A model generated the notes under the pieces. It ran no database searches. It saw only the letters and a list, made by a program, of their open reading frames with translations, and was not told the origin of the DNA. Positions 56,914 to 64,000 of a DNA stretch of 64,000 nucleotides are shown here, in pieces. A program made the translations under genes and the position numbers. The DNA comes from Blastococcus aggregatus (GTDB taxonomy: Bacteria > Actinomycetota > Actinomycetes > Mycobacteriales > Geodermatophilaceae), in contig NZ_OBQI01000001.1 in NCBI RefSeq assembly GCF_900221005.1, forward strand, positions 868,001-932,000. The letters run 5' to 3'. Every line of letters begins with the position of its first letter. The stretch's first letter is position 1.

Positions 56914-57876
56914 ATGTCCCGCTCCACCCGCGCGCGCCGTCGCACGGCCGCCGCCCTGCTCTCCGCCGCCGTCGCGGCGGTCGTCACGTTCGGCGGGAGC
57001 CCCGCGCAGGCGGACACGTTCCGCTACACCGACCCCAACTACGCCACGTGGACGGTGCAGGGCGCGATCCTCGACGAGTACCGGGCCCAGGGCGGCCTGT
57101 ACGGCCGGCTGAACATCCCCCGCTCCAACGAGCTCACCACGCCGGACCGCTTCGGGCGGTTCAGCGTCTTCGGCCAGGGCTCGATCTACTGGACGCCGTG
57201 GACCGGCGCCCGCACCGTGTGGGCTCCGTTCCTCGCGGAGTGGGGGACGGTCGGCTGGGAGGCCGGTCACCTCGGCTACCCGCTGACCAGCGACGTGCCC
57301 ACGCCCGACCGCCTCGGCCGCTTCCAGGTCTTCCAGCGCGGGCTCATCTACTGGACGCCGTGGACCGGCGCGCACGCGGTGCGTGGCGCGATCCTCCAGG
57401 AGTACGGCTCGCACGGCTGGGAGGCCAGCCAGCTCGGGTACCCGACGACGGGGGAGCTGACGGCGCCGGACGGGCGGGGCCGGTTCAACGCCTTCCAGCG
57501 CGGGCTCGTCTACTGGACGCCGAGCACGGGCGCCCACGCGGTGTGGGGCGCCATCTCCCAGACCTACGCCTCGAACGGCTGGGAGACCGGCCCGCTGGGC
57601 TACCCGCTGACCAGCGAGCTGCCGACCCCCGACGGCATCGGCCGGTTCAACCACTTCGAGGGCGGCTCGATCTACTTCACGCCGTGGACCGGCGCGTACG
57701 CCGTCACCGGCGAGTTCCACGCCGTCTGGTCGTCGCTGGGCTGGGAGAACTCCGAGCTGGGCTACCCGACCTCCCCCGAGTACGACACCCAGGACGGCGG
57801 CACGGTGCAGGAGTTCGAGTACGGCTGGATCGAGTGGTACCCGGGCGAGGGCGCCTCGGCCTACCTCTACGAGTGA
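56914..57876 (+). CDS. Secreted LGFP-repeat protein
   Basis: 320 residues from ATG 56914, with GGAGG seven bases upstream. A signal peptide ends at SPAQA (~33). Five LGFP-type repeats follow, each with a G-W-E...LGYP core and a GRFxxFxxGSIYWTPWTGA segment; the first has LYGRLNIP instead. Such repeats occur in actinobacterial wall-binding proteins and are thought to hold proteins to the cell wall. There is no catalytic domain, so it is a pure wall-binding or structural protein. Confidence 0.92.
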   Translation: MSRSTRARRRTAAALLSAAVAAVVTFGGSPAQADTFRYTDPNYATWTVQGAILDEYRAQGGLYGRLNIPRSNELTTPDRFGRFSVFGQGSIYWTPWTGARTVWAPFLAEWGTVGWEAGHLGYPLTSDVPTPDRLGRFQVFQRGLIYWTPWTGAHAVRGAILQEYGSHGWEASQLGYPTTGELTAPDGRGRFNAFQRGLVYWTPSTGAHAVWGAISQTYASNGWETGPLGYPLTSELPTPDGIGRFNHFEGGSIYFTPWTGAYAVTGEFHAVWSSLGWENSELGYPTSPEYDTQDGGTVQEFEYGWIEWYPGEGASAYLYE

Positions 57877-57941
57877 CCGGCGGCCTCCGGCGGCGGAGCG
57901 AACCGGTCGACACACCGGCGCTCCTGATGCACGCTGAGGGC

Positions 57942-58100
57942 ATGCCTCCTCGTCGATCGTCGCGACGAGCCGGCATCGGCCTGTCCACCGCCCCCCGGCC
58001 GCCGTGGCACGTGCACTGGTTCCACCGGGTGGGCGAGGACCCGCTCGGCCCGGCCGGCATGTACGCCTGCCGCTGCGGTCTGGTCCGCCCGGGCCTCTGA
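57942..58100 (+). CDS. Small His/Cys-containing protein
   Basis: 52 residues starting MPPRRSSRRAGIGLSTAPRP. The C-terminal half has WHVHWFHRVGEDP and then YACRCGLVRPGL, so three His, two Cys and a basic N-terminus may form a small zinc site. Because of its length it is uncertain. It lies between the LGFP gene and the VanZ gene on the same strand, with GAGGG close to the start codon. I do not recognise a family. Confidence 0.5.
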   Translation: MPPRRSSRRAGIGLSTAPRPPWHVHWFHRVGEDPLGPAGMYACRCGLVRPGL

Positions 58101-58131
58101 GCACCGGACCCGGGCCACTAGCGTTCCTGCG

Positions 58132-58524
58132 GTGAACCGGCCCTGGCTGACCGCGGGTGCCGTGGTGGTCGCCCTCGGAGTGGCCGCGCTGACCATCGGC
58201 CCCTCGCCCGGGGAGGTGCTGTTCACCCTCGCCCGGTCCGTGCCGGGGCTCGACGAGCTCTCCGTGCCCACCGTCGAGATGTGGGCCAACATCCTGCTGT
58301 TCGTGCCGGTCGCGCTCCTCCTCGCCGCAGCGGCGCCGCGGCTGTCCGGCGTGCTCGTCTGGCTGATCTGCACCGCGGCCTCGGCGGGTGTGGAGACGGT
58401 GCAACTGGTCCTGCCGGGCCGGGAGTCCACCGTCCGGGACATCGTCCACAACTCCGCGGGCGCCGCGCTCGGCGTGCTGCTGCACACCCTCGTGAGCCGC
58501 TGGCGATCCCGTTCACCCCGGTGA
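58132..58524 (+). CDS. VanZ family protein
   Basis: 130 residues from a GTG start with four predicted helices. VEMWANILLFVPVALLLAAA, the VETVQLVLPGRESTVRDIVHNSAGAALGVLL segment and the basic end are hallmarks of VanZ-like proteins. The founding member confers low-level teicoplanin resistance, but most relatives sit in surface polysaccharide loci with unclear function. It is followed by a methyltransferase and a glycosyltransferase gene, consistent with that context. Confidence 0.88.
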   Translation: MNRPWLTAGAVVVALGVAALTIGPSPGEVLFTLARSVPGLDELSVPTVEMWANILLFVPVALLLAAAAPRLSGVLVWLICTAASAGVETVQLVLPGRESTVRDIVHNSAGAALGVLLHTLVSRWRSRSPR

Positions 58525-58631
58525 GCCCGTCCGGCGACCGGCCGCGCCCGGCGGCGGATCCGTGGCCGCGACCGGGCGGCGCCCTCTATCGTCCGATGTC
58601 CCGGGAGCCCAGCACGTCCGAGGAGTCCGCC

Positions 58632-59639
58632 ATGGCCATGCTGTCCCGTTCACGCTCCCGCACGACGGCCGAGGGGCTGGACGTCGCCTGCCCGGCGTGT
58701 GGCTCTCCGGGCCGACCGCTCGCCCTGGTCGTGGAGCCGGGCTGCCGCCTGGTCGGCTGCCCCGGCTGCGGCACCCAGTACCTCCGGCGCATCGAGGCCG
58801 GCCCGGGTTCGGACGGCCGCCCGGCCGGCGGCGATGACGCCACCCGGACCGGGACCGACAGCGAGTACTGGGAGGAGTACAAGTTCGAGGTGTACGACTC
58901 CGACGACGTGCGGCGCGGCTACGACGAGCGCTACGACCTCGCCTTCGGGATGCTGCGCGGCCGCGCCGGAGCGGTGCGGACCGTGCTCGACGTCGGGTGC
59001 GGGGTCGGGAACTTCCTCGACTGGGCGCGCCGCCACGGCCTCGATGCCGTCGGCGTCGACGTGGAGCCGCGCGCCGTCGCCGCGGCGCGCGACCGCGGGC
59101 TCGTGGCCGCCGTGCCCGACGAGCTGGACGACGTCCTGGGCCCGCTCGGCCGGGTCGACGTCCTCACCATGTGGGACGTCGTGGAGCACGTCTTCGAGCC
59201 GGGCGACTTCCTCGGCCGGTTCACCCCGTACGTCGCCCCCGGAGGCGCGCTGCTGCTGGAGACGCCCGACGCCGCGTTCCCGGTGCGGGCCGTCTTCCGT
59301 GCGCTGCACTGGGGCAGCCGCGGCCGCGTCGACCTGATCGGCGCGATGTACTACTGGGAGCACAAGGTCTACTTCACCGAGACCGGCCTGCGCCGCCTGC
59401 TGGCCACCCACGGGTTCGAGGTGGTGGAGGTGCGCCGCCTCACCTCGCCGCGGGCCAAGATGGCCCACACGTTCTCGCACGACCTGGAACGGCAGCCGTC
59501 CCTGGGCGGGCGGCTCCTCGCCGGGGCGTGGCCGCTGGCCGAGCGCGTCTTCCGTCGGCTCGGCCTGGGGAACAAGCTGATCGTGCTCGCCCGCCGCTCG
59601 CCCACCGAGGACGTTCCCGGGCCGGGCGCCACGGGATGA
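58632..59639 (+). CDS. Class I SAM-dependent methyltransferase with N-terminal zinc ribbon
   Basis: 335 residues from ATG 58632, with GAGGAG six bases upstream; ATG 58596 is less likely. The N-terminus has CPACG and CPGCG, a four-Cys ribbon. The methyltransferase core is VRTVLDVGCGVGNFLDWARR, followed by LTMWDVVEHVFEPGDFLGRF and GGALLLETPD. This layout is common in sugar or nucleotide-sugar methyltransferases of surface polysaccharide loci. The stop overlaps the next GT4 start by ATGA, tying it to glycan assembly. Confidence 0.9.
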   Translation: MAMLSRSRSRTTAEGLDVACPACGSPGRPLALVVEPGCRLVGCPGCGTQYLRRIEAGPGSDGRPAGGDDATRTGTDSEYWEEYKFEVYDSDDVRRGYDERYDLAFGMLRGRAGAVRTVLDVGCGVGNFLDWARRHGLDAVGVDVEPRAVAAARDRGLVAAVPDELDDVLGPLGRVDVLTMWDVVEHVFEPGDFLGRFTPYVAPGGALLLETPDAAFPVRAVFRALHWGSRGRVDLIGAMYYWEHKVYFTETGLRRLLATHGFEVVEVRRLTSPRAKMAHTFSHDLERQPSLGGRLLAGAWPLAERVFRRLGLGNKLIVLARRSPTEDVPGPGATG

Positions 59640-60703
59640 GGGTCCTGCACGTGATCACCGGCCTGGCGGCCGGCGGCGCGGAGACGCAGCTGCGGCTCCT
59701 GCTGCGCCACAGCCGGCACGACGCCGAGGTGGTCACGCTGTACAACGCCGGGTCGGTGGCCGACCAGTTGCGCGCCGACGGGGTGCCGGTGCACGACCTC
59801 GGCATGCGCAGCAACACCGAGGTCGGCGCCGTCCTGCGGCTGGCGCGGCTGATCCGGCGTGGTCGCTACGACGTGGTCCACACCCACCTGTACCGCGCCT
59901 GCCTGTACGGGCGGGTCGCCGCCCGCCTGGCCGGGGTGCGCACGGTCGTCGCCACCGAGCACTCGCTGCTCGACGACCAGCTCGAAGGACGATCGGCCGG
60001 CCGCGGCGTCCGTCTCCTCTACCTGGCGACCGAGCGGCTCGGCCGCGCCACCGTCGCGGTCTCGGCGGCGACCCGGGACAACCTGCTGCGCTGGGGGGTC
60101 GCGCCCGAGCGGGTGCTCACCGTGCCCAACGGGCTGGACCTCGATGCGCTCGCGTTCGACCCCACGGACCGTGCCGCCGTGCGCGCCGACATCGGGGTCG
60201 GGGCCGACGCACGGGTGGTCGGCGCGGTGGGCCGGCTCCACCCGGGCAAGCGGTTCGACGAGCTGATCCGGTCACTCGCACCCACCCTGGGCGAGAGCGA
60301 CCAGCTGCTCATCGTGGGCGAGGGGCCGGAGCGGGCGTCCCTGACCGCGCTGGCCGCCGACCTCGGGGTGGCACCGTTCGTGCACCTGGTCGGCGAGCGC
60401 CCGGTCGCACCCGCGCTGTCGGCCATGGACGTGCTGGCGTCGCCCTCCCGCTACGAGACCTTCGGGCTGGCCGTCCTGGAGGGCCTGGCAGCCGGGCTGC
60501 CGGTGGTCTTCCGCCGCTGCCCGGCGGTGGACGAGATGGGCGGCGACGTGCCCGGCGCGATCCGCATCGGTTCCGACGCCGACCTGGCCACCGCGCTCGC
60601 CGGTGTGGTCGCCCGTCCGGCACGCCCGGCTCCGGACGCGCTCACGGCGTTCGACGTCCGTGGGGTGGCCGCCCGGATCGACGACCTGTACGAGCGGGTG
60701 TAG
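59636..60703 (+). CDS. GT4 family glycosyltransferase
   Basis: 355 residues starting MRVLHVITGLAAGGAETQLRLLL, the exopolysaccharide GT4 start with the AGGAE loop. VHTHLYRACLYGR and the donor site GRLHPGKRFDELIRSL are followed by the E(x7)E motif SRYETFGLAVLEGLAAGLPVV. It overlaps the methyltransferase gene by four bases. The stop is only 9 bases from that of the minus-strand PRODH-like gene. Probably adds a hexose or related sugar to a surface polysaccharide. Confidence 0.93.
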   Translation: MRVLHVITGLAAGGAETQLRLLLRHSRHDAEVVTLYNAGSVADQLRADGVPVHDLGMRSNTEVGAVLRLARLIRRGRYDVVHTHLYRACLYGRVAARLAGVRTVVATEHSLLDDQLEGRSAGRGVRLLYLATERLGRATVAVSAATRDNLLRWGVAPERVLTVPNGLDLDALAFDPTDRAAVRADIGVGADARVVGAVGRLHPGKRFDELIRSLAPTLGESDQLLIVGEGPERASLTALAADLGVAPFVHLVGERPVAPALSAMDVLASPSRYETFGLAVLEGLAAGLPVVFRRCPAVDEMGGDVPGAIRIGSDADLATALAGVVARPARPAPDALTAFDVRGVAARIDDLYERV

Positions 60704-60712
60704 CGGCGGGAG

Positions 60713-61594
60713 TCAGCCGGGCAGCTCGCCCAGCTGGATCGACTGGTTGCGGGAGCCCCGCAGCAGCCCCTGCCCGAAGGCGGCGGCCAGGCGCGGCCGG
60801 CTGAGGACCGAGGACACGGGGTAGCCGAGCGAGGGGGAACCGTAGGGGACGTAGAAGTCCACCCGCGCCCCGGCGCGAGCGCTCACCGCGAGCGGACGGC
60901 GCAGCGGCAGACCCGGCAGCAGTTCCACGGCCGCGGGGGCCGAGGAGCGACCGGTCAGCTCCAGCGCCCGGCCCAGCAGGACCGGGTCGTGCGTCGCCAG
61001 CGCGAACGGGACGTCGGTGCCGGACAGCCGCTCCACCAGCCGCAGGTAGGCGGCCCGCAGCTCGCGGTCCCCGACCAGGTGCCGGCCGCCCTCCTCGGGC
61101 CACTGCCCCTTCACCACACGCACGCCCAGGTCGCCGTCGGCCGCCCGGGCGACGTCGTCGAGGCTGCGGGCCCACCGCGCCGGCAGGGCCACCGCGACAC
61201 GCGCACCCTGCGCCCGGGCGGCACCCGCGAGCTCGAGGGTGACGTCGGCGTCGGCGGGCGCGTGCGCGTCGAAGTCCAGCCGCACGCCCGACTCCGCGGC
61301 CCGGGAGGCGAGTTCCCGGACCGCCCCGCAGTCCCGGCCCAGGGCCGGCACCTTGATCGCCAGCCGGGCGCGCCGGCCCCAGGCAGCGAGCGCGTCCAGG
61401 GCCGCGGCGTTCTCGGCGAGGACCGCGGCCGGTGGCTCCACGGGGGCGTTCCAGTAGGCGATCGACACCATGGAGCCGAGGGCGAGCAGCCGCCCGGCGA
61501 CCGCGAGCGCCGACGGCCGCTCGCTGCCGGCCAGGTAGGCCCGTCCGGCCCGGCGCAGGATCGGCGTGAGGAGACGGTCCACCGGGCGGGTCAC
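60713..61594 (-). CDS. Proline dehydrogenase-like protein in a glycan locus
   Basis: 293 residues from a GTG start overlapping the upstream stop by GTGA. The TIM-barrel of the PRODH family is visible in SIAYWNAP, LAIKVPALG, VRLDFDAHAPADADVTLEL, VRVVKGQWPE (cf. VRLVKGAYW) and FALATHDP. The usual C-terminal substrate-binding arginine motif (YxxRR) is not evident, so proline may not be its substrate. Coupled to a FemAB-like acyltransferase and placed among glycosyltransferases, it may act on an amino acid or amino sugar; that is inference. Confidence 0.7.
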   Translation of the reverse strand: MTRPVDRLLTPILRRAGRAYLAGSERPSALAVAGRLLALGSMVSIAYWNAPVEPPAAVLAENAAALDALAAWGRRARLAIKVPALGRDCGAVRELASRAAESGVRLDFDAHAPADADVTLELAGAARAQGARVAVALPARWARSLDDVARAADGDLGVRVVKGQWPEEGGRHLVGDRELRAAYLRLVERLSGTDVPFALATHDPVLLGRALELTGRSSAPAAVELLPGLPLRRPLAVSARAGARVDFYVPYGSPSLGYPVSSVLSRPRLAAAFGQGLLRGSRNQSIQLGELPG

Positions 61595-62700
61595 GGCGCG
61601 CCCCGCTCCCGCAGCCTCGTGAGCGCCCGAGTTCCGCTCCGGCGGGCCATCTCGCCCGCGACGACCGCGGCCGCCGGCACCGAGCGCCACGCCGTCGGAT
61701 AGACGTGCACCTCGCGGCAGGAGCGGGACACGTCCGTCCACAACGACGTCCACGGCTCCTCCGTGCCCAGGAACTCGAACGTCTCGAGCCCCCGCTCCGC
61801 GGCCCAGCGCACGGTGTGCAGCATCAGCAGGTTGCCCGGTGAGCAGCGGGCGAACTGCTCGTCGAAGCCGATCTTGAACAGGCTGTACCGGCCGTGCGCC
61901 TCGACGGCCAGCTGCACCGCCACGGGGCGGCCGTCGATGCGCAGGAAGGCGAAGCGGGTGGCGTCCTGCTCGGCGGCCAGCGTGCAGAACCGCCGGAAGA
62001 ACTCGCGCTGGTCGGGCCGCGCGACCAGCGACGTCCCCGCCGCGGTCTTCCACCCGGCGGCCTCCACGACCGTGATCTCCTCGAACAGCGCGTCGACCTC
62101 GCCCGGTGCCGGCTGCTCGACGGAGAACTCCACCTCGCCGAGCCCTTCCGCCCGGCGCAGCGCCGTCCGGAAGTCACCGCGACGGCGCTTGCTGAAGTGG
62201 TGCTCGGGCTCGCGCCACCGCTCGGACAGCGCGATCGCGGGCGTGCCGGCCACCGCGCGGTCCAGCACCGCGGCGCGGCGCACGGGGAGCGCACGCAGGT
62301 GCGGAAGCAGCGGCGAGTCGTCCGGCAGCCGCTTGAGCCGCACGGGCTGGCCGCGGCGGACGACGTCCTCCACCAGCGCCGCCAGGGCGGCCGGGTCGCT
62401 GCCCCGGGCATCCGTCGGCTCCAGCAGCTGCCGCACGCCGAGCATCTCGGCGGTCCACGGGCGGCCCCGGCGCCGGACCAGCGGCAGCACCGCGTCCGGC
62501 GCGTCCGGTGCGCCCGCGACGCCGACGGCGAGGGTGTGCCGGGAGCCGTAGACCTCGAGCCAGGCACGGACCCAGGCGCTGCCGCCGACCGGACCGCTGC
62601 GCGAGGGGAGCGCGTCCCACCCGGCGGTCGAGCGCCGGACGTCGGCGACCGAGGTCAGGCACCGTACCGCGGAGCCAGGCTTCCGCTCGTCCGTCGCCAT
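61591..62700 (-). CDS. GNAT/FemAB-like acyltransferase (BioF2-like)
   Basis: 369 residues from ATG 62700. The two-lobed acyltransferase pattern is seen with SAWVRAWLEVYG, HHFSKRRRGDFRTALRRAEGLGEVEF, EITVVEAAGWKTAAGTSLVARPDQREFFRRF, and FLRIDGRPVAVQLAVEAHGRYSLFKIGFDEQFARCSPGNLLMLHTVRWAAERGLETFEFLGTEEPW. This is the family often found with exopolysaccharide genes, where it probably adds an acyl or aminoacyl group to a sugar. Its stop overlaps the PRODH-like start, so the two form a two-gene operon. Confidence 0.85.
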   Translation of the reverse strand: MATDERKPGSAVRCLTSVADVRRSTAGWDALPSRSGPVGGSAWVRAWLEVYGSRHTLAVGVAGAPDAPDAVLPLVRRRGRPWTAEMLGVRQLLEPTDARGSDPAALAALVEDVVRRGQPVRLKRLPDDSPLLPHLRALPVRRAAVLDRAVAGTPAIALSERWREPEHHFSKRRRGDFRTALRRAEGLGEVEFSVEQPAPGEVDALFEEITVVEAAGWKTAAGTSLVARPDQREFFRRFCTLAAEQDATRFAFLRIDGRPVAVQLAVEAHGRYSLFKIGFDEQFARCSPGNLLMLHTVRWAAERGLETFEFLGTEEPWTSLWTDVSRSCREVHVYPTAWRSVPAAAVVAGEMARRSGTRALTRLRERGAP

Positions 62701-62904
62701 GCCGCACACCCTTCCGATCTCGCCACCGCTGCGCGCACGGCCTCGCTGGTCGACCATCACACAGCACGCGGTTGCATCGGCGAACTTCACCCCTGGGAGC
62801 GACATCATCGTCGAGCCCGGCGGCGGCGGTCCTAGGATCGCCGCGATGACCCGGACAGCAGGCCGACCGCAGCACGCGGCACCCGGTCACCCCGTGGCTC
62901 ACCG

Positions 62905-63804
62905 GTGACCACGACCCTCGTCGTCTCGCCCAGTGTCACGGCCTCGCACGCGGCCCGTTTCTGCGCCACGGCGGCGGCCGCGATCGCCGGCGGCGCTGAC
63001 CTGCGGGCGGTGCTGGTGGCCAACAGTGCCGAGACCCAGGCTCTCGCGGCCCAGTGGCCGGACATCGTCGTGCCGGGCTCGAACGCCGGCTTCGCGGCCA
63101 GCATCAACCTGGCCGCCGCCGGCCGGAGCTTCCGATGGCTCGTCGTCGCCAACGACGACATGGAGTTCGTCCCCGAGGCGTTCGAGGCGCTGGCTGCGCA
63201 CCTCGCCGGGGAACCGGACGACCGCCCCCACCTGATCCGGCTGACCGACGAGCCGTGGCGCCACCTCCCCGGGACCGCCGGCGTCTTCGCGGGCCTGTCC
63301 CTCGTGGAGAAGGTGGCGTACGGCCTCGGCCGCCCGCTGTCGCGCGAGTCGACGCCGCGCGAGGACGACGTCTACCCCTCCTTCGGGCTGGTCGCGATCA
63401 GCGCCCGGTTGTGGCAGCAGACGAACGGCATGGAGGAGCAGCTGCCCTTCTGCTACGAGGACGCCTGGTTCGTGCGCCAGGCGCGTGCGGCGGCCCCCGA
63501 TCTGCGGATCACCAGCTTCGACCTGGGTGTCCCGCACGCCCTGTCCTCGTCGACCGGGGCCAAGATCCACCTCGTGCTCCCGGTGATCGCCTGGTCCGCC
63601 GTGGTGTACCTGCAGTTGCTGGGCGTGCCTCCGCTGCGTGCGCGTGCGGTGTGCCTGGCCGCCCTCGTCATCCGGGCGCCGCTCTCCCTCGCCGGGACCG
63701 CGAACCGCCGCCGGCACCTGCTGGGCATCGGCCGCTCCGTGTGGGCGATCGTCACCGACCGCCGTCCCTCCCTGCCGGCGCCGACGGGGCCGGCTCCCTC
63801 CTGA
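62905..63804 (+). CDS. GT2-like glycosyltransferase
   Basis: 299 residues from GTG 62905 (no ribosome binding site seen; a 20-codon frame at 62846 ends across its start by GTGA). The GT-A features are VVPGSNAGFAASINLAAAGRSFRWLVVANDDMEFV and the catalytic-loop YEDAWFVRQAR. A hydrophobic stretch (KIHLVLPVIAWSAVVYLQLLGV) near residue 230 suggests membrane association. It is shorter than usual GT2 enzymes. Divergent from the acyltransferase gene, and convergent with an incomplete gene at the right edge. Confidence 0.85.
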   Translation: MTTTLVVSPSVTASHAARFCATAAAAIAGGADLRAVLVANSAETQALAAQWPDIVVPGSNAGFAASINLAAAGRSFRWLVVANDDMEFVPEAFEALAAHLAGEPDDRPHLIRLTDEPWRHLPGTAGVFAGLSLVEKVAYGLGRPLSRESTPREDDVYPSFGLVAISARLWQQTNGMEEQLPFCYEDAWFVRQARAAAPDLRITSFDLGVPHALSSSTGAKIHLVLPVIAWSAVVYLQLLGVPPLRARAVCLAALVIRAPLSLAGTANRRRHLLGIGRSVWAIVTDRRPSLPAPTGPAPS

Positions 63805-63828
63805 GGCCGGGCCGGCTCGGCCGGCCTC
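63803..63828. terminator. 8-bp hairpin between convergent genes
   Basis: GAGGCCGG (63803-63810) and CCGGCCTC (63821-63828) pair perfectly around a 10-base loop. It overlaps the stop of the GT2 gene and ends just before the stop codon of the right-edge gene, so it may end transcription both ways. Confidence 0.55.
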
Positions 63829-63831
63829 GGC

Positions 63832-64000
63832 TCAGCGGTCGGCGTCCCGTTCCAGCACGTCGGCGCTGGGCGTGCCGGCGATGGCGAAGCCCTCGCCGGT
63901 GTACACCGTGACGCCCTGGAGCCAGGGCCACGCGGCGGCCCGGTCGAGCGCGGCGGCGAGGTACTCGCCGCGGCGGGGCTCGGGCACGAAGTACCAGTTC
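63832..64000 (-). CDS. Unknown protein, C-terminal fragment
   Basis: The last 55 codons of a gene that continues past the right edge, ending GFAIAGTPSADVLERDADR-stop. The preceding text NWYFVPEPRRGEYLAAALD and AWPWLQGVTVYTGEG is aromatic-rich, as in carbohydrate-active or surface proteins, but no family is recognised from this piece. Codon use and the TGA stop right after a terminator hairpin support a real gene. By position it belongs to the glycan locus. Confidence 0.6.
   Translation of the reverse strand, partial: NWYFVPEPRRGEYLAAALDRAAAWPWLQGVTVYTGEGFAIAGTPSADVLERDADR

Overview
The window is very GC-rich, with GTG starts, four-base stop/start overlaps and strong 3' hairpins that lack a U-tract. 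These features, together with actinobacterial families (DUF2630, DUF7144, CGNR zinc finger, PucR, LGFP repeats, class F sortase, NAD-binding CASTOR/POLLUX-like channel), point to a high-GC actinobacterium. I would guess Geodermatophilaceae (Blastococcus/Modestobacter/Geodermatophilus), but that family placement is inference. The window looks chromosomal: no IS element, phage gene, rRNA operon or CRISPR array was seen.

Layout. 1-3003: a VOC protein cut by the left edge, a TPM-domain membrane protein and a Rieske protein. 3080-8684: an oligopeptide ABC transporter operon (OppA, B, C and a fused D-F ATPase). 8946-11709: a MetQ-MetI-MetN methionine transporter behind a putative leader peptide. 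11874-16261: a housekeeping block with recR, ybaB, dnaX, a YceI-like protein, the small SRP RNA and tRNA-Ser(GGA). 16278-25474: a CASTOR/POLLUX-type channel, a Ser/Thr kinase, tRNA-Ser(CGA), tadA, HAD, the tadA-associated protein, an O-methyltransferase, prephenate dehydrogenase, DUF2630 and a PucR regulator.

25745-36291: a UXS-like epimerase, a substrate-binding/VWA protein, and a seven-gene minus-strand operon with every gene pair overlapping by 1-4 bases. The operon carries the enzymes for ADP-D-glycero-manno-heptose (GmhA, HldE, and GmhB fused to a GT2 glycosyltransferase) with two GT9 heptosyltransferase-like and two further glycosyltransferases. It should build a heptose-containing surface glycan. 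36354-42561: a 3-oxoacid CoA-transferase pair, a tripartite tricarboxylate transporter (TctA, TctB, two TctC) and a MarR regulator, probably one uptake-and-activation unit for an organic acid. 42604-45697: a secreted C-terminally anchored protein divergent from an ice-binding-like DUF3494 protein and a class F sortase. 45750-50615: a flavin disulfide reductase, a class A PBP with a long polyproline tail, DUF7144, tRNA-Arg(ACG) and tRNA-Ser(GCT). 50789-56734: an MFS exporter divergent from a CGNR regulator, small unknowns, a PAP2-diacylglycerol kinase fusion, DoxX and a PHP protein. 56914-64000: an LGFP protein and a second glycan locus with VanZ, methyltransferase, GT4, PRODH-like, FemAB-like and GT2 proteins.

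The most unusual signal is a family of 22-bp palindromes that occurs eight times as four adjacent pairs. Two of the pairs lie exactly at the translation starts of the two GT9 genes. Other signals worth a second look are the leader peptide of the methionine operon, a 63-bp palindrome found on both sides of the Opp operon, the GT2-GmhB fusion, and a 30-bp operator-like palindrome between the MFS and CGNR genes.
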